Shown here: positions 16,997 to 26,731 of the stretch, one piece after another
Numbering within the stretch: the first letter of the stretch is position 1
Layout of the letters: each line of letters begins with the position of its first letter
Assembly: GCA_014584575.1 (NCBI GenBank)
Contig: JACTMP010000032.1
Span: 62,001 to 126,000, forward strand
DNA length: 64,000 nt
Source of the DNA: Chloroflexota bacterium
Lineage (GTDB): Bacteria; Chloroflexota; Anaerolineae; Promineifilales; Promineifilaceae
Reading direction: 5' to 3'
The notes under the pieces: model-generated
The model's input: only the letters and a program-made list of their open reading frames with translations
What the model was told of the DNA's origin: nothing
Databases searched by the model: none
Position numbers and translations under genes: made by a program

Positions 16997-17719
16997 ATGA
17001 AGCTAAGACGATTTTTGTTGGGTGGAGGATTGTTGCTGGCAACGGCCGTGTTCCTGAGCGCCTGCGGTGTATTGCAGGAACCGGAAGCGGCCAGCGCCCC
17101 CATTGAAGCGGTGCCGCTGGTGATTGAAACGCTAACGGCGGCCGTTGAGCCTGAATCGGATACGGCCGTGACCAACACGACCGGCCCGGTTATCTTCCAG
17201 ATTGACCCGGCGCAATCCCAGGTGCGTTTTGAACTGGACGAAGATTTGCGCGGCAGCCGCATTACGGTAGTGGGGACGACCGATCAGGTGGCCGGTGAAC
17301 TGGCCGTAGACCTGAGCAACCCGGCCGCTACCCAGGTCGGCGTCATCCAGATCAACGCCCGCACCCTGGCAACGGACAATAATTTTCGCAACCGTGCCAT
17401 CCAAAACGAGATTTTACAGACCGGGGCATATGAGTATATTACGTTTACGCCTACGGCCGTGACCGGCCTGCCCGCTTCGGTGAATATCGGCGACACGGTG
17501 ACATTCACCATCGTTGGCGACCTGACCATCCGGGATGTGAGCAATCAGGTGACATTTACGGTGCAGGCGACGGCCGTGTCCGCCAACCAACTCTCCGGCA
17601 CGGCCACCGCTGCCGTCAACCGGGGCGACTATGGCCTGCAAATTCCCAGCGTGCCCAACGTAGCCAATGTGGAAGAAGAGGTAGAACTGATTATCACTTT
17701 TGTGGCGAATGCGTCGTAA
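16997..17719 (+). CDS. YceI-family lipoprotein
   Basis: A 240-residue exported lipoprotein. The N-terminus MKLRRFLLGGGLLLATAVFL is a signal peptide ending in the lipobox LSAC (Cys about residue 23). A low-complexity Ala/Glu/Val linker follows, then a YceI lipocalin-like domain from about residue 65 (IDPAQSQVRFELDEDLRG, then NIGDTVTFTIVGDLTIRDVS) that binds polyisoprenoid-like lipids in characterised members. A GAGG ribosome site lies at 16983-16988 (TGAGGAGTGA). It appears monocistronic, ending at a shared hairpin terminator. Confidence 0.88.
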   Translation: MKLRRFLLGGGLLLATAVFLSACGVLQEPEAASAPIEAVPLVIETLTAAVEPESDTAVTNTTGPVIFQIDPAQSQVRFELDEDLRGSRITVVGTTDQVAGELAVDLSNPAATQVGVIQINARTLATDNNFRNRAIQNEILQTGAYEYITFTPTAVTGLPASVNIGDTVTFTIVGDLTIRDVSNQVTFTVQATAVSANQLSGTATAAVNRGDYGLQIPSVPNVANVEEEVELIITFVANAS

Positions 17720-17728
17720 CTGGTGCCA

Positions 17729-17761
17729 AGACCCGAAGGATTTCAAAAACCCTTCGGGTCT
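17729..17761. terminator. Bidirectional hairpin terminator
   Basis: The arms AGACCCGAAGGATTT and AAACCCTTCGGGTCT pair with one mismatch around a three-base loop between convergent genes. It overlaps the last codons of the methyltransferase gene. The T-tract is weak. Confidence 0.65.
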
Positions 17762-18669
17762 ATTTCAAATTCGGGGTTGGGTTCTTCAAGTTTGAGCAAC
17801 GGCCGTTGCAAAGCCAGTTGCCCTCCTTGTGGATAGAGCAGATCGGCCGTTTGTGTATTGAAGTTGGCGATCACCACCTCCTGATTTAAAACCCGCTCTG
17901 AGCCATTCTTTTTACTGTTCATACCCGAATAAGACTGAATAGGGATGATGTCATACCCGGCATACATTTGGCGCACTTCGGGCACATCGTAAGAGGATAG
18001 CAGCCACTTGCACTTTGTTTCTGCCAGCCGGACGGCCAGCCTTTTGTGGTCTGCCCAGTCCTGCATGTTATACTTGTAATTGCAGCCGTTTTGCGGATAG
18101 GGTGGGTCAAGGTACATAAATGTTTTGGGACGATCATACCGATCCAGGCACTCTTCCCAGATCAGATTTTCAATGATGACCGTGCGCAATCGCTCGTGAA
18201 CCGGTTGCAGTCGTTGGCGCAAATGTTTCAAAGCGCCAATCAGCCGATTGCCATGTCCGCCATCAGAAATACTGGTTTGAAAGCGAGGATAATCCAATTC
18301 ACCGCCCCAGCCGGCCATGAGGATGTAGTAAAAACGATGCGCCCGTTCGACATCTGATAAGGTTAAAGGGTCACACTGGGCTAACCTTTCAAATTCGGCG
18401 CGAGACACCAGTTCCCATTCAAATGAATGGATGAGCGCCTCTGGCTGATTTTTCAGCACCCGGAAAAAGTTGATGAGTTCCTGGTCAATATCATTCAGCA
18501 CTTCTACCGGGCTTGGCTTTTTACCAAACAAAACCCACGCCCCACCGGCAAAAGGCTCCACGTAGCAACTATGTTCAGGAATCAGTGGAATTATGTCCTT
18601 ACGCAAACGCGATTTCCCACCCACCCAACGAATGGGACTGTTGATCATTTTCTCGTTAGAAGATGTCAT
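17743..18669 (-). CDS. D12-class (Dam-like) adenine-N6 DNA methyltransferase
   Basis: A 308-residue enzyme with the class D12 order of motifs: PIRWVGGKSRLRKDI near the N-terminus, the SAM motif YVEPFAGGAWVLFGKK (about residue 36), and the catalytic YLDPPYPQNG (about residue 185). The start is ATG at 18669 (MTSSNEKMINSP); upstream codons lie in the promoter region. It diverges from a controller-type HTH gene followed by a putative nuclease, so it is the modification arm of a type II restriction system. D12 enzymes include GATC, GATATC and GGATG specificities, and the target here cannot be read from sequence. Confidence 0.92.
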   Translation of the reverse strand: MTSSNEKMINSPIRWVGGKSRLRKDIIPLIPEHSCYVEPFAGGAWVLFGKKPSPVEVLNDIDQELINFFRVLKNQPEALIHSFEWELVSRAEFERLAQCDPLTLSDVERAHRFYYILMAGWGGELDYPRFQTSISDGGHGNRLIGALKHLRQRLQPVHERLRTVIIENLIWEECLDRYDRPKTFMYLDPPYPQNGCNYKYNMQDWADHKRLAVRLAETKCKWLLSSYDVPEVRQMYAGYDIIPIQSYSGMNSKKNGSERVLNQEVVIANFNTQTADLLYPQGGQLALQRPLLKLEEPNPEFEIDPKGF

Positions 18670-18682
18670 GTAAACCGCCTTG

Positions 18683-18699
18683 TGTCTCCAATAGAGACA
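18683..18699. promoter_or_regulatory. Candidate controller-protein operator
   Basis: The inverted repeat TGTCTC-CAATA-GAGACA lies between the divergent methyltransferase and controller genes, where C-protein operators (C-boxes) normally sit. The spacer is AT-rich. A second weak half-site-like stretch (AGTATAAGTCTG) lies at about 18750-18762. Confidence 0.35.
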
Positions 18700-18773
18700 T
18701 TTTACTTTATTTATCATTAAAAATCAACTATTGCACAAATGTTCTCCAAAGTATAAGTCTGTTGGTAAAAGTA

Positions 18774-19040
18774 ATGCAAACAGAAGAAATCATCCAACTA
18801 AAAAGATTTGGTGAAAAACTGCGGATGCTACGAAATCACCACCATGTAACCTTGCAATGGCTGGCAAACAAATTGAACTACACCACCCATAGCTATCTCA
18901 GCGAAATTGAGTCAGGACAAAAGGTGCCAACAACATTTTTTGTATTGAAAGTGTCGCGGTTATTTGATGTTTCAACAGATGAATTATTAAAAGATGAATT
19001 TGAACTTGATCTTGAGAATTCAAGAATATGTGAGAACTGA
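18774..19040 (+). CDS. XRE-family controller protein of restriction system
   Basis: An 88-residue helix-turn-helix protein. The HTH spans about residues 10-65, with the segment TLQWLANKLNYTTHSYLSEI followed by ESGQKVPTTFFVLKVSRLF. Size and position match C proteins of type II systems, which delay nuclease expression and repress themselves. It starts at ATG 18774; the frame upstream is the operator region. Its stop overlaps the nuclease start (TGATG). Being transcribed with the nuclease and away from the methyltransferase is the standard controller layout. Confidence 0.82.
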   Translation: MQTEEIIQLKRFGEKLRMLRNHHHVTLQWLANKLNYTTHSYLSEIESGQKVPTTFFVLKVSRLFDVSTDELLKDEFELDLENSRICEN

Positions 19041-19822
19041 TGAGCTTGGTCTTCGTTGATAGATTCCCCTCTGAAGCTGAAATTGAAATGTTCCGGTTGA
19101 TCCTGAGCACATACCAGGATGGCAGCGGAATGTTAAAACGCAAAGACCATACTTTGCCTGGTTGGCGAGATTTTGAACGAGCTGTTGCTGCTACATTTGC
19201 AGGGAAAAATCTAGAAAGCAAATGGATATATGATGTAATTTTGGGTCCCCCTGATAACAAGGTCTACTACGGTATCTCCTGCAAAATGAGAGGAACATTG
19301 AGAGAAGTGGAGAGGAGGGGGCGTGCGACTATTGAACTCTCAAATGCAGCAGGTGAGTTTTGGGATTCGTTAAAAGAAGAGGCTGTGACGCAAGATAACT
19401 TCCATGACCATCCAGAGATTGTTGGTGCTACCTTGATTGAAGTGGTCGATAGATGGCATCAAAACGTTGGTATCGGTACTGGTGGGATCATAGATAATTC
19501 AAAGAGTTTTTTCTTGTCGCTACAATGGGAAGAAAGGTCGGGACGCTATCAGCTATTTCAGTACCCAATTGATCTACCTTCTCCTGAAAATCTACGGTGG
19601 GAAAGTAGCGGCAGACGAGTGACAGGATATGATGATACAGGTATCCTTGTTGAATGGTACGGTTTGTCGGGAGGGCAGCTAAAGTATTATCCTTTGATAA
19701 CATCTGCAATATGGCAATCTTCTGTATTTTGCCTTGAGCCACTGCCAGATCATCTTGAACACGGATTACAACATAAAGCAGCCCTTTATTTTCCAGACCT
19801 GTGGGAAAAGACGAGGGAATAA
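19040..19822 (+). CDS. Putative type II restriction endonuclease
   Basis: A 260-residue protein without a family I can name. The region LPGWRDFERAVAATFAGKN, then KWIYDVILG, then VYYGISCKMRG resembles a PD-(D/E)xK nuclease core: an acidic helix residue, Asp about 65, then S-C-K about 12 residues later in the position of (E/D)xK. It overlaps the controller gene by two bases and pairs with a divergent D12 methyltransferase, so context makes it the restriction enzyme. The S-x-K in place of E-x-K is a variant that needs checking. Codon use and AT content differ from the surrounding core genes. Confidence 0.72.
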   Translation: MSLVFVDRFPSEAEIEMFRLILSTYQDGSGMLKRKDHTLPGWRDFERAVAATFAGKNLESKWIYDVILGPPDNKVYYGISCKMRGTLREVERRGRATIELSNAAGEFWDSLKEEAVTQDNFHDHPEIVGATLIEVVDRWHQNVGIGTGGIIDNSKSFFLSLQWEERSGRYQLFQYPIDLPSPENLRWESSGRRVTGYDDTGILVEWYGLSGGQLKYYPLITSAIWQSSVFCLEPLPDHLEHGLQHKAALYFPDLWEKTRE

Positions 19823-20157
19823 AACATGACTCTTCAGAAAAAAGCCCGTCGAGACCGGAAGCTCAACTTTTCTTCTCGACAGAAATTTCCGGTTGACGAC
19901 AAAAAGCTGAACTTCTTTCGGTAGACTCAAATATAGTAAAGCGGCAGTAAAAACCGCCAGTAAGAATGCACTGACGACCTTCTACCCTAACCACCGTGTA
20001 GGCCAGTGGCCGGGATGGGGGTAGGTTGGAAGAAATCCGACTTCTCCAAGAAATCAGATGGTTGATTTCGATCTTCTGAAAGTGGACAAGATCGTTCAAT
20101 TACCGCCTATTTCCTGCCGTATCGCCGACTATCCCGCTTCCTCGTAAAATACACGCC
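19823..20157. other. Non-coding spacer with several stem-loops
   Basis: About 335 bases without a convincing gene. It contains GTCGAGA...TCTCGAC, an imperfect repeat of AGCTCAACTTTTCTT / AGCTGAACTTCTTTC, the short stem GGCGGTTTTTACTGCC-like region at 19941-19960, and GAAATCA...TGATTTC near 20050-20070. No promoter or RNA family is recognisable. It separates the restriction locus from homoserine kinase. Confidence 0.4.
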
Positions 20158-21068
20158 ATGAAAGCAGCAACCGTCACCATTCCGGCAACCTCGGCCAATT
20201 TGGGGCCGGGTTTTGATTGTTTGGGGCTGGCACTGGCGTTGCCCAACCGCATCATGTTCACGGCCGTACCCCCCACCCCCTCCACGCCCCCTCTCACCAT
20301 CACCGTCAGCGGCGTAGACGCCCACAAGGTGGCGACGGATGAGAGCAACCTGGTGTACCAGTGCGCCACTCTCATCTTTGACCGGATGGGGCAACGGCCG
20401 TCCCACTTACACATTCACCAGGAAAACAACATCCCGGTGGGCAGCGGGTTGGGCAGCAGTTCCACGGCCGTGCTCGGCGGCATGTTGGCGGCGAATGAAC
20501 TGGTGGGACGGCCGTTTACCCCCGCCCAAATCCTGCAATTCGCCGCCGAAAAGGAGGGACACCCGGACAATGTGGCCCCGGCCCTGTACGGCGGCCTGGT
20601 TTTGGGCGTGGCCCACGATGCCGGGCTGCACATCGAGCAGTTTACTGTGCCCGACCTGCGCGTGGTGGTCGTCTTGCCCGATTTTCACCTGCTCACCAGC
20701 GAAGCCCGCGCCGCCTTGCCCGCCCAACTTTCGCGCCAGGACGCCATCTTCAACGCCGCCCGCACCCCGCTGGTCATTCGCGCCCTGCAAACGGCCGATT
20801 ACGACTTGTTGGGCATTGCCATGCAAGACCGCCTGCACCAGCCGTACCGGATTCCCCTCATCCCCGGCATGGCCCAGGCATTCACAGCGGCGCAGGCAGC
20901 GGGGGCCAAAGGGGTGGCGCTCAGCGGCGCCGGCCCCAGCCTGATCGCCTTTGCCCCGGATGGACATGAACGGATTGCAGCGGCGGTCACGGCCGTGTTT
21001 GCCCAACATGGCCTGACCAGCCGGATGTGGATTTTGGCGGTGGATAATCAGGGGGTAAGGCTGAGAGG

Positions 21069-21072
<4 letters not shown>
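20158..21072 (+). CDS. thrB: Homoserine kinase
   Basis: A 304-residue GHMP kinase that phosphorylates homoserine in threonine biosynthesis. It starts MKAATVTIPATSANLGPGFD, the family N-terminus. The ATP loop is PVGSGLGSSSTAV (about residue 90), and the C-terminal GHMP motif is GAKGVALSGAGPSLIAF (about residue 256). It has four ACGGCCGT copies and so looks fully resident. No other threonine genes are nearby. Confidence 0.95.
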
Positions 21073-22334
<1,262 letters not shown>

Positions 22335-22341
22335 AGAAATT

Positions 22342-23148
22342 ATGAATATCATCGAAGCTATCTTCTTAGGCATTTTGCAGGGGGCAACGGAGTTTTTGCC
22401 CATTTCCAGTTCGGGGCATCTGGTGATTATCCCGACGATTGTGGATATGCCGCCGGCCGATCTGACGATGGTTGGTGTGCTGCATTTGGGCACGTTGTTG
22501 GCAGTGTTGATTTACTTCTGGCGCGATTTGTGGGGAATCCTCACGGCCGTGCTGCGTGACCTGCGCCGCAAGCAACCCTTAGCCAGTACCGAATCCCGGT
22601 TGGGCTGGCTCATTGTGGTCGGCTCCATCCCGGCGGTGGTATTGGGGCTGCTGTTTGAAAGCAAGCTGGAGGAGATATTCAGCCAGCCGGAAGCCGCCGC
22701 GTTTTTTTTGCTGATCACGGCCGTACTCCTGGTTGTTGGCGAGCGTATGTTGTCCGGCCAAAAGCGCATAGACCATATGAACTGGACAGACGCGCTGACC
22801 ATCGGCAGCTTCCAGGCGTTTGCCCTGCTGCCAGGCGTTTCGCGCAGCGGCAGCACCATCGTCGGCGGTTTGATTCGTGGTCTGGACCGGCCTACGGCCA
22901 CCCGCTTTAGCTTCCTATTAGGTGTGCCCGCCATTATGGGCGCCGGGCTGCTGTCGCTGCTGGATATTGTCAGCGCCCAGGCCAGCGAAGCGCCCATCGT
23001 CTATGCTGCCGGTTTTGTGGCTGCGGCCGTGACCGGGTATGTGTGCATCGCCTTTTTGCTGCGTTGGGTGCGTACCCACACCCTGTACATCTTTGCCGTG
23101 TATTGTGCCGTTGTAGGCGGCGGCTATTTGCTGGTTTCGTGGTTATAG
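22342..23148 (+). CDS. uppP: Undecaprenyl-diphosphate phosphatase UppP
   Basis: A 268-residue, eight-helix membrane enzyme that recycles undecaprenyl pyrophosphate, the lipid carrier for peptidoglycan and surface glycans. The two catalytic signatures are ATEFLPISSSGHL (about residue 15) and LLPGVSRSGSTIVGG (about 161). Full length. It could support the glycan region further along, though it is not linked to it as an operon. Confidence 0.96.
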   Translation: MNIIEAIFLGILQGATEFLPISSSGHLVIIPTIVDMPPADLTMVGVLHLGTLLAVLIYFWRDLWGILTAVLRDLRRKQPLASTESRLGWLIVVGSIPAVVLGLLFESKLEEIFSQPEAAAFFLLITAVLLVVGERMLSGQKRIDHMNWTDALTIGSFQAFALLPGVSRSGSTIVGGLIRGLDRPTATRFSFLLGVPAIMGAGLLSLLDIVSAQASEAPIVYAAGFVAAAVTGYVCIAFLLRWVRTHTLYIFAVYCAVVGGGYLLVSWL

Positions 23149-23187
23149 CAACGGCCGTCCCACATAGACAGTTCACCCCAACCGCCG

Positions 23188-23356
23188 TATAATTAACACC
23201 AACTTCAACTTAAAAAGATGACCGACGGCCGTACCTGGCCTGGGTCTGAGCAAAGCCTGATCATCTCACATGGTCAGGCTTTTTTTGACTAAACCTGACA
23301 GTTCTCAAGCAACCGCCGGTTGCCGACCTGTCAGGTTTGACAAAGGAGTTTGTAAC
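23188..23356 (+). promoter_or_regulatory. rocD leader: promoter, short ORF, terminator, second hairpin
   Basis: A perfect -10 box TATAAT (23188-23193) lies about 165 bases before the aminotransferase start. The leader holds a 24-codon open frame (23218-23292, beginning MTDGRTWPGS) whose end overlaps a terminator hairpin. A second long hairpin follows (23291-23339; arms AAACCTGACAG and CTGTCAGGTTT enclosing GCAACC-GCC-GGTTGC), then the ribosome site. The order suggests attenuation, but the terminator may simply end uppP. The short ORF has a poor ribosome site and no run of regulatory codons. Confidence 0.35.
23252..23287 (+). terminator. Rho-independent terminator upstream of rocD
   Basis: The stem AAAGCCTGATCAT / ATGGTCAGGCTTT (one mismatch) is followed by a run of T. 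It lies about 105 bases after uppP and 70 before rocD. Confidence 0.75.
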
Positions 23357-24550
23357 ATGAAAAGCCAACATTATATTGAACTGGATGAAACCTACAGCGC
23401 CCACAATTACCACCCACTGGATGTGGTAGTGGAAAAGGCCGAAGGAGTATGGGTGTATGACGTGGACGGCAAGAAGTACCTGGACTGCCTGGCGGCGTAT
23501 TCGGCCGTGAACCAGGGACACTGCCACCCCAAGATTCTGGACGCGGCCGTTTCGCAGATGCACAAAGTGACGCTGACTTCCCGCGCCTTCCGCAATGACC
23601 AGATGGGGCCATTCCTCAAAGAGATGTGCGAACTGACGGGGTATGACATGGCGCTGCCGATGAATACAGGCGCGGAAGCGGTGGAGACGGCCATCAAAGC
23701 GGCCCGCAAATGGGGGTATGAGATTAAGGGTGTGCCCGATGGCGAAGCGGAGATTATTGTGTGTGAGGGGAATTTTCACGGCCGTACCACCACCGTCGTC
23801 GGCTTTTCCAGCGAACCGGCTTACAAGCAGCACTTTGGCCCCTTCACCCCTGGTTTCAAGACCATCCCCTATGGCAACATGGACGCCCTGCGCCAGGCCA
23901 TTACACCTCACACCGTCGCCTTTCTGGTGGAGCCGATTCAGGGCGAGGGTGGTGTGGTGATGCCCCCCGCCGGTTTTATTCGCGCGGCGTATGATTTGTG
24001 CCAGGAGCAGAATGTGCTCTTTGTGGCTGACGAGATTCAGACCGGCTTCGGCCGTACCGGGAAGCTGTTTGCCTGCCACCATGAAGGCGTCAAGGCGGAC
24101 ATGACCATTGTGGGCAAGGCGTTGAGCGGCGGTTTTTATCCGGTATCGGCTGTATTGTCAGACCGGGACATTTTAGGGCTGTTCCATCCGGGCGATCATG
24201 GCAGCACCTTTGGCGGCAATCCATTGGGCGCAGCCATTGCCCGCGCCGCCCTGTCGGTGCTGGTAGAGGAAAATCTGGTGGTGCAGTCGGCCGAATTGGG
24301 TGCGTATTTCAAAGGGCGGCTGGAACGCATTGAAAGCGACCACATCAAAGAGGTGCGCGGCAAGGGGTTGTTTATTGGCGTGGAGTTGAACACGAAGGCG
24401 CGTCGTTTTTGTGAAGCGTTACAGGAACGGGGTGTGTTGTGTAAGGAAACGCATGAAAACGTCATCCGCTTTGCGCCGCCGCTGGTGATCAGTAAAGAGG
24501 AAATTGACTGGGCGCTGGAACAGGTAGAGCCGGTGTTGATGATGCCGTGA
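23357..24550 (+). CDS. rocD: Ornithine aminotransferase
   Basis: A 397-residue class III PLP aminotransferase that converts ornithine and 2-oxoglutarate to glutamate semialdehyde and glutamate. Seen are NHxHP-type NQGHCHPKI, the PLP-phosphate loop [19 protein letters not shown], the cofactor Asp in [16 protein letters not shown] and the Schiff-base Lys in [15 protein letters not shown] (about residue 256). The start follows AAAGGAG with correct spacing; the earlier open frame is leader sequence. Family neighbours (acetylornithine or GABA aminotransferases) cannot be fully excluded, but the N-terminus [19 protein letters not shown] is characteristic. Confidence 0.93.
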   Translation: MKSQHYIELDETYSAHNYHPLDVVVEKAEGVWVYDVDGKKYLDCLAAYSAVNQGHCHPKILDAAVSQMHKVTLTSRAFRNDQMGPFLKEMCELTGYDMALPMNTGAEAVETAIKAARKWGYEIKGVPDGEAEIIVCEGNFHGRTTTVVGFSSEPAYKQHFGPFTPGFKTIPYGNMDALRQAITPHTVAFLVEPIQGEGGVVMPPAGFIRAAYDLCQEQNVLFVADEIQTGFGRTGKLFACHHEGVKADMTIVGKALSGGFYPVSAVLSDRDILGLFHPGDHGSTFGGNPLGAAIARAALSVLVEENLVVQSAELGAYFKGRLERIESDHIKEVRGKGLFIGVELNTKARRFCEALQERGVLCKETHENVIRFAPPLVISKEEIDWALEQVEPVLMMP

Positions 24551-24640
24551 TACACAAATGGATAAGGTTGGGGTGTATGCTTATACGCCCCAACTTTATC
24601 CATCCCGAAACTTTCCTGCCTTTTCTGATGTCTGAAGATT

Positions 24641-25171
24641 TCATTTGAGCAACTTTCTATTGGAAGTAATTATCGAGATATTTTGGCCTTTGAAATCCGC
24701 ATCATCTGTTACCAACTTCAAGCCAGCCTTCTGACAAAGAGCGATTAAAACCTGGTCGTTGAAGTCTGAATGACCCGCAGCATAAGTGTTAAGCAAGGTA
24801 TTCATGGGCAGTGACTCAAAACCGTTGTTTATTCGCGTACAATGCTTCAACATACGCCTGGTGTCAGAGGCAATGTCTTGGGCAACAAGTTGGAATTGAC
24901 TGCTTTGACGGAACTGTTTGAAATTGATGTTTGGGGAGATAAGTTGCCATTTTATGCGAGCATAAGTGTTGATAAATTCGGAAACAATGAGAACATCAAT
25001 GTAAACTCGGCTTTGGGCACTCAGAATCCTTTTCAAGGCATCGGAATAAACTTTTACGCGATGATCCCCTGGCTTTTGGGGGCCGTAAATCAGGAGCCAG
25101 ACATTCGCATCCACCAATAACTTATCCTGGTCGGTAAACCCATATTTGGTGATTGTTTGGGGTTTAGGCAT
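24641..25171 (-). CDS. PIN-domain nuclease, third gene of ATPase/STAS cassette
   Basis: A 176-residue protein with the PIN acidic set: LLVDANVWLLI near residue 20, Glu in VSEFINTYA, and SDFNDQVLIALC with LVTDDADF toward the C-terminus. PIN domains are metal-dependent RNases, often toxins. It is the last gene of a tight three-gene minus-strand operon, overlapping the STAS-like gene by eight bases. No conventional VapB antitoxin is present, so the two upstream proteins may be its regulators. There is no ACGGCCGT in the cassette. Confidence 0.8.
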   Translation of the reverse strand: MPKPQTITKYGFTDQDKLLVDANVWLLIYGPQKPGDHRVKVYSDALKRILSAQSRVYIDVLIVSEFINTYARIKWQLISPNINFKQFRQSSQFQLVAQDIASDTRRMLKHCTRINNGFESLPMNTLLNTYAAGHSDFNDQVLIALCQKAGLKLVTDDADFKGQNISIITSNRKLLK

Positions 25172-25523
25172 CGCCGTTCCCCATCGTTTCCCGAAGTGCC
25201 AGTTCAAACGTTTGTGGGTCCCGGAAATATAGTTTGGCTGTATCAACTACCCGCTTCAACAGTGCCAGATCATCTGCTTGTAAGTCTTGCACCTTAAGAG
25301 AGGCGCGTATCTGATCCTCACTATATTTACCATATAACTGGCCTATGGCTGTATTTAGAAAGGCGGAAGTCAGGGTGGTAATGTTGTGGAAAGAAAGGAC
25401 AACTTGTTGCGCTTCTAACAAGGCATTGGTTAAACGATCATAAACTTTTTGCCCATCGCTGGCAGCAACACAAAGAGGGCTGCCCACAATTTCAAATACT
25501 GAGAGTTCCAGGTTATTACTCAT
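25164..25523 (-). CDS. STAS-like protein (DUF4325 type)
   Basis: A 119-residue protein. The core VVLSFHNITTLTSAFLNTAI, then GQLYGKYSEDQI, matches the STAS-like fold of the DUF4325 group: a hydrophobic strand, then a Thr/Ser-rich turn where anti-sigma antagonists carry their phospho-site. Such proteins are commonly encoded next to GHKL ATPases, as here, by analogy with SpoIIAA/SpoIIAB. The ATG at 25523 is preferred to the GTG one codon earlier, with GGGTAATG just upstream. Confidence 0.8.
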   Translation of the reverse strand: MSNNLELSVFEIVGSPLCVAASDGQKVYDRLTNALLEAQQVVLSFHNITTLTSAFLNTAIGQLYGKYSEDQIRASLKVQDLQADDLALLKRVVDTAKLYFRDPQTFELALRETMGNGDA

Positions 25524-25532
25524 CACATTACC

Positions 25533-26405
25533 CTAGAATATGTCTGCCTCTGATAACTCAGAAGTAAGCACATATGATTGTTTATCAGCAGTATTTATTT
25601 CCAGACTGACCACAGTGCCAGGGAACGGGTAACTCAAACTGGCCGTTTTAATGTGCCCTGCTTTTCGACGCCAGTAACCGGCATCAGAAACAATCTGGAT
25701 ACATCCACCATTCATATCAATGAATTCACCTAACAGTTTCAATCCCAAACCCCCAGGAATAGGGCCTCGTTTTGTGGTATTACGCCCTTGAGTTGCCCAT
25801 ATAATGGCTTCTTCAGGCGTCAGGTTAAGTTGTATATTGTCCAATATATTCTGACGGATGCCAATTCCCAGATCGGCCACAGAGAAATCGAGAGTTTTTT
25901 TCTCAGGGAAAAATTGTCCACAACTAAATATGCCTTGTTTTGTTTGAGAATGGATAACGGCATTGCTAAAAATCTCGAAGACGCTTTCGCGGAATTTCTT
26001 GAGCAATCCAGAGGACATGGTGGGTATTTCTGTGCGATGAATAAATTCAGTCTCAATATACGCGGCAAAATAGCGATCATCCTTTGTGTCAAAGCGTTGA
26101 TAAGGAATGGTGGTACCCCAGGTATCTGGAATAGCTACCCGACCGTAATGGCTAAGAAAGCCATTTTTTGACAGTATTTTTTCAACGCGGGAAGGGATAT
26201 TTTGTAATCTGATCGTATTCAGTTGTAGGCTCAAACGATGCAAAATAGCCCCAAATGGAGCACACATATCAGCAGCAAACCAGTCTGCCAGGTCAATGTT
26301 GATGTTATCAAGAAAGCAGGTTTGTGTTTGCGCCCATAACCCAACCAATTCCTCAAATCCAGCCTGGTTGTGATATATTCGGGGTAGAGATAAGTTAATT
26401 TCCAC
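25533..26405 (-). CDS. GHKL-type ATP-binding protein
   Basis: A 290-residue protein with a histidine-kinase-like ATPase domain in its C-terminal half: N-box ESVFEIFSNAVIHS (about 147), G1 DLGIGI (about 187) and G2 GGLGLKLL (about 227). The N-terminal 130 residues are a separate helical domain (LSLPRIYHNQAGFEELV, DLADWFAADMCAPFGAIL) with no phospho-acceptor His domain, so this is not a sensor kinase. It probably acts as an anti-sigma/switch-type kinase or ATP-dependent regulator on the STAS-like partner six bases downstream. Confidence 0.82.
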   Translation of the reverse strand: MEINLSLPRIYHNQAGFEELVGLWAQTQTCFLDNINIDLADWFAADMCAPFGAILHRLSLQLNTIRLQNIPSRVEKILSKNGFLSHYGRVAIPDTWGTTIPYQRFDTKDDRYFAAYIETEFIHRTEIPTMSSGLLKKFRESVFEIFSNAVIHSQTKQGIFSCGQFFPEKKTLDFSVADLGIGIRQNILDNIQLNLTPEEAIIWATQGRNTTKRGPIPGGLGLKLLGEFIDMNGGCIQIVSDAGYWRRKAGHIKTASLSYPFPGTVVSLEINTADKQSYVLTSELSEADIF

Positions 26406-26428
26406 AGCATCACCGCCTTAATCGTTTA

Positions 26429-26713
26429 TCACCCAACCTTGAGGTGGATGGTTACTTCGTCGCCTTCGTGGAGTTTTTCGGCTTTGCGGATGTCGGCGCG
26501 GAGGGGAACCAGGTAACGGCCGTCCTTCGGGAATAGTGAGGTTGTCCATTCGGTTTTGCCGATGCGCACCAGGACGGGAATGACGCCCCAGCCGTAGGTG
26601 ACGGAGGCGGAGATCATTTTTATGTCGTAGCTTTCGTCTGCGGGGATGGTGACAAAATACCAGGGAGCGGGACCTTTCCAGAACCAGATTTTGCCACTGA
26701 ATTCGATATTCAT
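26429..26713 (-). CDS. DUF1905-domain protein
   Basis: A 94-residue single-domain beta-barrel-like protein. The order of conserved pieces (FSGKIWFWKGPAPWYFVTIP, YGWGVIPVLVRIG, TEWTTSLFPKDGRYLVPLRA, EGDEVTIHLKV) is that of DUF1905, a family of unknown function often found with YdeI-like proteins. It lies just upstream, on the same strand, of the ATPase/STAS/PIN operon, but has an ACGGCCGT (26516) and higher GC, so it is probably an unrelated resident gene. Confidence 0.85.
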   Translation of the reverse strand: MNIEFSGKIWFWKGPAPWYFVTIPADESYDIKMISASVTYGWGVIPVLVRIGKTEWTTSLFPKDGRYLVPLRADIRKAEKLHEGDEVTIHLKVG

Positions 26714-26731
26714 AAGGATAACTTGAGGAGG

